Assembly (NCBI GenBank): GCA_003988855.1 | Contig: QYAI01000033.1 | Span: 62,001-126,000 of the forward strand | DNA length: 64,000 nucleotides | Direction of reading: 5' to 3' | Source: Arachnopeziza araneosa | Taxonomy: Eukaryota > Ascomycota > Leotiomycetes > Helotiales > Arachnopezizaceae | Shown here: positions 57,033 to 64,000 of the stretch, one piece after another | Numbering within the stretch: the first letter of the stretch is position 1 | How the letters are laid out: each line of letters begins with the position of its first letter | Translations under genes and position numbers: made by a program | The notes under the pieces: generated by a model | Seen by the model: the letters and a program-made list of their open reading frames with translations, nothing else | Told to the model about the DNA's origin: nothing | The model's database searches: none

Positions 57033-60000
57033 ATGACAACTCTGAGGGATGCAGCACGGCGGCGACTCGAATTGAATCCCATCACCACGTCCTTGGCTGT
57101 CTCGCACCAGGTGCATCTCCAGACGCCCAGCTCCGCCCTCTCTTCGAGCTCTCTGAGTGCGCCGTTTGGATACAATCCGGCCGCTTTCACCCCAGTCAGT
57201 GCTGTGAGGCAATACAACCCTCAACAATGGTCCTCTTCACCGAGTGTTACTTCAGCAGACAATGGGCACTACGGAAATCGTCCGGATTCTGACAGTATGT
57301 CCCTCCCTCTGTATACTGCGTGGTCGTCGTGGGCAGTCTCCAAGCTCCAGTCCTGCAGTATGACCTTCAGGGGAAGCTAATCGTTCGCTACTGTAGTTAT
57401 TGCCCCTGCCCCACCACCATACTCCCCACCGAGAAGTCAACGCACGTCAGCCATAGTGGCAGACGAACCTGTGTCGGGAACATCTCCTGCTGCGAGAGCA
57501 ACTCCGCCACAAGTCTACCGATCGTCCCCTGAACCTGCATCAAATCCTATCTTCCCACCACCGCCAACCACCAGGACTAGGGCTGGCTCAAGCGATCGCC
57601 CAACATCATCGCTGTTCAATATATCCTCGTTTGCAAGACGGCCAGCACCAGAACCGCAAAGGCCGTCGACAGATGCTATCCGTGAGACTGTTACAAATGC
57701 ACGAAGACCGGCACCTATCACGGTCGAAGCGACGCCAACTTCGGAAGATGAAGCACCACAAGTGGTTGATTCTCGACCACCGGCCTCTCGGAGAGCTGCG
57801 TCTGCAGGAGCCATAAGCACTCCCACGTCCTCCTCTAGAAACTCTTCGTCGACAAGATGGGAGCCAGGAATGCCATTGCCTCCTCCTCCTCCTGGACCAC
57901 CACCGCCAGCATCGAGATCTCAGAGCATGACTCGGTCAACGGATCGTATCGTCTCGCCGCAATCACGAAGACTTGCCCCTCTATCAACCCTGGGTCCCGT
58001 TCCACCTACTCCTGCGGGTTGGGTCGACGAAGACACAGCGGGGAGAGGAAGATCACCAAACAGAGCATTGACGATTGATACCTCAAGTATCAGTTCACAT
58101 TCTGTCACCGAATCGAACTCGGGATCTAGTGCTTCAGGTTCCGGTTTAGCTCGGACTCGTGCCGTTAGGGGTGAATCAAAGAGCATCCGACAGAGAAGGA
58201 CTGAAAGCAAGTCGCGGAAAAGTGCTGCTACACCCCTAGATGAGCCTTCAAATAATCCTTGGGCGGAAGCAATTACTCCTGCGGATATCGTAGTTCCACC
58301 ACCACCAACTACACTAGGACGACGACCCACAATCACAAAATCGACTCCGAGGAGTGGAAGAAGCCACGCCGAAACTCCACAGTCTGGAAATGACTCGCTA
58401 CGGAATACACCTCTTCAGAATGGTCCAGGAACAGGATCAAGAGGCTCTACCCCACGACCACCAGCGTCTTCCAACCGTTCCGAAGCTCCAACGCCGCCGT
58501 TCTCACCAGGTCAGCTTAAAAATGCCTTTATTGATAGCTCTCCAGCAATACCTCCCAAAGCCTTGCCCACTCCACCACCGCAATCAAGGTTAAGTCTCGG
58601 ATCTCCTGGGAGACCGATATCTCATATCTTACATATGCCCAATAATGATACTACGACAATCGCCCCATTGGTTCCATCCAGGCCGGGGTCGAGACAGTCA
58701 AACGCAGGCCAGATGTCACACATATCTCCTGCTGAACAATTTGCCCGTGCAGCAATAGAACGACACCAAGCATTTGCTCAGAAAGAAGCGATGGCTAAAT
58801 CTGACAGTGAGCGAGTACGCATGTTCGCTGATTTTATCGTTAATGAATCCCGGCTACGACGTGATCGATATGCTCTAGCGATCGACGAAATGGGTTCGGA
58901 GATCTTGGAGCTAACACGAGATCTCTTTCGTCCTTATAAAAGCGCGCGACGAGAATCAAACGTCTCACGCTCAAGTGGATGGACACCCGAATCTTCATCG
59001 GGACCTCAATCTCCAGGATTTCCGGGTATGAGATCTCACCGAGGGTCAATAATGGCAGCTTTAAACACTCAGCTTCCTCCTTCCGAGCCAACTTCTGGTT
59101 CAGGCCCTGTTTCGCCAACCCCAGGTCGACCTGAGTCAACTTGGTGGACAGGATATATGCCATCCCTCTCACCCATTCCCAGTATGAGTGTCTCGGAAGC
59201 GCCAGACGGATCCGACTCTCGCGGACGGCCTTCAAGCAGATGGTGGGAACTGTCGGACGGTTCAAACGGGACACCATCGACGAGATTAGAGCGGTCAAAA
59301 CGAGAATCGAAGTATATGGGAATGCCAAAGGAACTTCGGGAGGCTTTGCAATATGATAATGGAGATGCGCCAAATGAGATGAAAGAATTAGTCACTGCCG
59401 GCCCCAGCAATGGCTTTAGTCATGGCGGAAACGAGTATCCACCGGAGAAAGTTGGCTGGCATGAAGACATGTCACAAACACCATCTACACCTCATAAATC
59501 GATAGCTCTACCACCCTCGCCTCCTCCAATGTTAACCCCAAATCAATTCCAACTAGATGTCTCCCGTCTTGTTACACTTCCACCCCCATATCCCCGACAT
59601 CATCCAGCCGTGAACAACAATCACCCTGACCTTACTTCAATTCGCACTCTCGTCCGCGTCCTCTCCGATTTTACTGAGGTCGAAGCTACCAAATCCCGCT
59701 TCCAATCCACTTCAACCAGCATTCAAGAATCCCTCAAGACAGAAGCCTCCAAACGCCGTAACTCCCTACGATTAAATATCCAACGTTCCATAGAGGCTGG
59801 GACTATGACATACGCAGAAGCCGCAGTTGTTGAAGCTGACGCCCAGACCGCTTCTCAAGAGAAAGAGAAGGAAGCCGTGAAAGCTGACTTTGAAATGTTT
59901 CAATCTAACGTCGTCATTCCCCTCAACGACCTTCTTATGGATCGTGTTCGCCGGACCACTGAACTTTTTGAACAACTCCGCTCGAAGCTATTCGTAGATG

Positions 60001-60830
60001 CACAAGAACAGTCTCCCAATATTACACAAGAAGAAGGTGATGAGCAGCCAGAATTGTTGGAGAAATTAACGCTTTTAAAATGGATCTTTGAAGCACGAGA
60101 ACAAATGCATAGAGAGCTGTACGATCTTTTAAGCGACAGAAACGATCGCTACAAAGAAATGGTCATCACCCCTTACCGGCTATCCAACAACACTATCAAA
60201 CTCACCAATGCTGAGACCTTCTTCAACGAAGACGCTACGAAACGTGCTCTAGCCTTTGAACAAGAAGTCCTGGGGCGCACTGAGGAATTCATGGACATCA
60301 TAGAAACGAATGTTGTGCGTGGCGTCGAGGTGCAACTCTCGGCCTTTTGGGACATCGCCCCATCCCTCTCACTCATTCTACAAAAGATTCCCACCTCCAC
60401 TTCTTACTTTTCTACCTTCCAGATCCAAATTCCGCCACAGGAGTACGAGGAAAACCCTTCTTACTATGAATTCCCGCTCCAATATCTCGAGAGTCTGCTT
60501 GGTCATTGCGAGAAAAGCACCTATCAATTCATCGAGAGTCAGATTAATCTTCTCTGTCTACTACACGAGGTCAAGGGTGGAGTGACAAAGGTTAATTGCA
60601 GATTGATGAGTGTGCAGAGGGTGAGCCAGGGGGAGGGTAGGCACGAGGTAGATAAGGAGCTGAGAAGTGTGGAGCAGGAAGAAGAGAAGAGGTTGACGGA
60701 TGATCTGAAGGAGAAAGTCAGGTGCGTAGAGGAGTTGTGGGGAAGTGCATTAGGCGATGAGATGAAAGGTGTAAGAGAGAGCGTCAAAAACTGGCTGGTA
60801 GAAAGAGGTGGATGGGTGGATGACGAATAG
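57033..60830 (+). CDS. Large conserved fungal protein, disordered N-half and coiled-coil C-half
   Basis: Exons 57033-57294 and 57397-60830 give 1231 residues. The join reads RPDSD|IIAPAPPPYSPPR in phase (donor GTATGT, acceptor GTAG). Starts MTTLRDAARRRLELNPITTS. Residues about 30-780 are Ser/Pro/Arg-rich low complexity with poly-Pro runs (PPPPPPGPPPP), many SP/TP sites and several SH3-type ligands. One helical island (EQFARAAIERHQAFAQKEAM, SERVRMFADFIVNESRLRRD) lies near residue 450. The C-terminal 400 residues are a long helical region (RTLVRVLSDFTEVEATKSRF, LLEKLTLLKWIFEAREQMHR) ending VKNWLVERGGWVDDE. No catalytic motif is visible. The pattern fits a cortical or cytoskeletal scaffold, but that is speculation. 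I recognise it only as a conserved Pezizomycotina hypothetical. Confidence 0.85.
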
Positions 60831-63800
60831 AAAGAATTCTTTTCCATGTAATTATTATTCCCTTTGTTTTTGGTGGATCAGGTTGCCTAGGATGTGGCCT
60901 TCAAGGGATGGATACCCAGAATAAGAATTGGATGGACTTGGGGAATTAGTCACTGGTTGCTCATTGATTGAGAGACGGGATCAGTCGGAGGGATAATATT
61001 CTCGAGAAGATTCATGGAATATACATTGTTTATCCATCCCTCGATGCCCCTTCTCCACAAAAATAAACCCTCTCGGCTACCCCGTACATCAGAACCTAAA
61101 TCCAGACGCACGCCGTCCCCGGACCGTAGGGTAATGTGCACACCTCCCCTCCACCACCGGCCGGGAATCTCACCCTCCGAGCTATTTCCAGCACCGCAGC
61201 CCGCCGGGGTCTACGTCCAGCCCGCCCGTCTTGCCTGTCCTCTCCCGATGCGTGCCTGGCTGCTGGGTTCTGCAATCGAGGAGAGGCGGGATGCGAGACC
61301 AAAAGGGAGGGCGTGGGAGGACAGCGGTGAGTTGGGCTCTTTTGGGAGGAGGCAAGGGGGTCGGAGGGAGGGAGGGATGGGTGGAGGGATTGATGGAGGG
61401 ATGGGGGTGCTATAGATACAGAGACAGAGAGAGACAGAGACAGAGAGTGAGATGTTTACTCGCACCTGGAATGTCAGCACCGGATCTGACGCTGTCTATC
61501 GACATGGGAGGTGGTCATGGATACGGAAAATGGCAGTACACGGTTCGGAACTGTGATGATGGGAAAAGAAAAGGTCGGGAGGGTGGATATCAATTTGTGA
61601 TTTTGGCGAAGAGTATACGTCCAGAGAGGGCATAATTTTACATCTGGCTCAGATTAAATGCGGGCGATGGTGAGTAGCGAAAATAGAAAAATCAACGGTG
61701 TATGGAGCATGTTGATGTCGAATAGAAATCCTATCGTAGAGAGTCGTGGTGCAATAGAGCGCATTAAGGTCTAGATTATCGTCGGATAGAAATGGAATAT
61801 TTAAAGGGAATTATACATCGCACTGGCGTTGAAGCGGGGTCGGTTGTTGATGCGAGCGGTACCTGAAGGTGAGAATACGGTGAGAGATGCGAGAGATGGT
61901 GGTAGGAAAATTTCTTGTGCATCTTAGATTATGTGGGTTGATGGAATCAGTGACATTGCACTTAGGGAATCCCTTGATGTCTATTTTTGAAAATAAAAAA
62001 AAAGTGCATTCAGCTTTTATTTGAGATGTTTGAATGATGCACTTTTCTGTACACTCCGTCTATTGGAAGTAGAGTAAAAGGCTCGAGATGTAAAAATGAC
62101 TAGGGAGCAGAAGTTGAAGTCTAATTTGACAATGAGGAGCTTAGACATGGTTGATCATGCCTAGTTTCTATTAAGACATGGGGTGGAGGGTGTTGTAGAA
62201 TGGTGTAGGTGTGGAGAAAGGTTGAGGTTCATGGATTGAGCAAGTAGACTGCTCTGTGCCGTTTAGGAGAGGTGGAATATTTTGAGAAGTGGGAAATTTT
62301 GAGGGATTTGTTTTGGTACAGAGCATTGTGGTAGAAGGAGCCTTGAAATATGTGGTATGCGCAAGACTAATTAGGGAGAATATTTAGGACCGATTTAGGA
62401 TGTCATGTACTTGAGTAGGTTATATTTGAGCTATGGTAAAGCAGCAAATGTCGTAACTCACTTTTGAATGTCCAGGCTCAACGTAACATCATCCTTAAAA
62501 TAATCAAAGGTGCTTTTTTTTAAAAAAAATTTAAAAAAGCCTACTTCGAAGGCTATCGGTCCTTTTAATCTGATTGAGATAGACTAAAACCTGGTTTTTT
62601 TGTCTTTCGGGAATCATGCAAAACTGAGAAAAGCACAGTGTAGAAACATATGGAAATGAACGAGTAGTGAAAGCGATATTACTCACCAGATAGATGCCCA
62701 TGTTTAGAATTGACAAGGAGAGTGTTATCAGGAAATAGACGCATTTTTAAATAGAAATAGAAAGAGTTTAACAGAGAAGCGTAGTCCCGGGATCCGGGAA
62801 GAAATAACAGAGATATGCAGAGATGAAATAATTGTGAAATTGTAAATCAACCTTGTCCTGTGCTCAATCCGACAGCTCGGATGAAGGATGAGGACAAGGA
62901 TTTCAGAAGGGAAAAATCCAACATACGTGTCGTAAGGCATAACGCATGACTCTTAAACAAAAGCTTGATTTCAAAGGATCATCCCGGGGTGCCTAAAAAG
63001 GCTGAGCAGAAGCAACAGCCGCCAAAATTTGACAAACAGACGGAGGGGACTGGTGCCTTATACCTGCACCCAACTGTGGTTTCAAGGAATAACGGCGGAC
63101 CAAGGAAGTCTTTCCAACGCGTTTGAAGAGCTGCGCGTCATTACGCCAGCGCTTCCTGTATCTCAAACCGCAGTCGCCCGGTATAAATAAAGCGACGTCT
63201 CAAAAGTTGGTCGCTCTAGATTGGCCGGCCGGGAATAGAAACGTGAGGGGAGCGCTTGCTCGAACAGGCGGCTACCCAAAGACAAGGGCGCACGAAGCGC
63301 CAACCGCGATGCTGTGGTTTGTTGTGATTGGCGTGTCGCTGCCAGCAGAGATTGAGGGCATGAGGGAGCAGGTTGATGGGTTTTTCGTGGCAGGAGAAAG
63401 CGATGGTGTGTTTGTTGCCCAAAGCTGGAAATGACTCGGGTTTTGATGGGCTAGATTACGAGTCGGCGTCACCCGTTGCTGAGAGTGAGACAGACATCTG
63501 CCATGGCTGCTGAGTGAGGATAGAAGCACCGCAAGAGGAAAAGGGCGGAATGGCAGGGCACAGCCACAGGTTGTGGGCGAGGGGCAACGACGTCGACGAC
63601 GAGTGCTGAATGCCTCCATCACGAGATATGACAAATGGTGGATGGCGACGAATCGGAGGAGGAGAGGGCTGCGGAGAGCAACGGCCGAGATGAATATGCT
63701 GCTGCTTACGATTAATTAGTGAGGTCTGGCGGTTCTGGCCGATGAGTGGCGGTTGGTGTGGCAGTGAGGATGAAGCTGCTGGCCACCAGTGCGCCATCCC

Positions 63801-64000
63801 GAGGCATGAAAGCTTCTCGCCTCCGACCACCCACAGCCTCCTGAGTTTAATTTTGCAGGGCCGTTCGTTGGCCTGTCATCGATGCCGAGTATTCACCACG
63901 CAGGAGATGCTGTAGATTGACAATCTCTGCATTCAACCTCCACGGCCGGATTGGCTGGCCACGAGATGCGAAGAGCGACGTGCGAGGTTTGAGTTCCTGA
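60831..64000. other. Gene-poor right end
   Basis: About 3.2 kb with no coding region I can support. The left edge is the 3' flank of the large gene. A purine-rich simple-repeat stretch lies at about 61367-61450, and AT-rich low complexity at about 62510-62540. Frames at 61014-61635 and 63123-63830 show no family features and lie in biased sequence. It may be the far promoter or leader of a gene beyond the window. Confidence 0.45.
61367..61450 (+). repeat. Purine-rich simple repeats (GGAGGGAT-like, then CAGAGA)n
   Basis: Imperfect ggagggat units pass into (cagaga)n over about 80 nt, strongly strand-asymmetric (G/A on plus). Simple-sequence DNA. Confidence 0.75.

Noticed and set aside
56510..57217. 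235-codon minus-strand frame opposite the leader and first exon of the large gene
   Set aside because: Overlaps the well-supported plus-strand exon at 57033, and the product has no recognisable motif.
63456..63830. 124-codon minus-strand frame near the right edge
   Set aside because: Pro/Ser/His-biased text without domains; overlaps another open frame on the opposite strand.

Overview
The window is nuclear DNA of a filamentous ascomycete (Pezizomycotina). Genes are split by short introns (mostly 46-100 nt) with GTANGT-type donors and CTAAC/CTGAC-type branch sites. Gene content is typical of this group: ERG27, an ADGF-type deaminase, a Zn2Cys6 factor, a BTB-like family member, and short cysteine-rich proteins beginning Met-Cys. 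Moderate GC and the flavour of the small lineage-specific genes suggest Leotiomycetes (Helotiales-like), but this is inference and no species can be named. All exon joins were worked out by eye from frame, splice signals and remembered family alignments.

Layout. 1-4.6 kb: the last codons of an SRP40/NOLC1 gene (+), GDP-mannose pyrophosphorylase (-), and a small dsRBD-like protein with a mini first exon (-). 5-5.7 kb: only a doubtful secreted-protein candidate. 7-18.2 kb: protein farnesyltransferase beta (-), a Zn2Cys6 regulator (+), tetra-ubiquitin (+), and a BRAP2/ETP1-type RING/UBP finger protein (+). 18.5-24.5 kb: a small membrane protein (-), a frameshifted lineage-specific membrane gene (+), and a four-TM protein (-). 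25.4-35.3 kb: an ADGF/CECR1-like deaminase (-), a BTB-like pseudogene (-), ERG27 (-) and the SCT1/GAT acyltransferase (-).

35.8-38.8 kb is the accessory-looking part: a cysteine-rich secreted-like gene with unresolved 5' end, an AT-rich gap, and two tandem paralogues whose six cysteines align without a single gap. 39.4-64 kb is again housekeeping: a conserved single-TM protein (-), the NUP145 (Nup98-Nup96) precursor in six exons (-), centrin CDC31 (+), epsin (-), the mitochondrial EngB-type GTPase MRX8 (-) head-to-head with FMC1 (+), and a 1231-residue conserved fungal protein (+). About 3.2 kb without a recognisable gene closes the window.

Functional links are loose, as usual in fungal genomes. 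ERG27 and SCT1 are adjacent lipid genes. MRX8 and FMC1 share a 166-bp divergent promoter and both act in mitochondria. No secondary-metabolite cluster, transposon, tRNA, rRNA or CRISPR was recognised. The most novel-looking items are the gap-free Met-Cys paralogue pair, the neighbouring cysteine-rich gene, and two decayed family genes whose lesions can be placed to the base.
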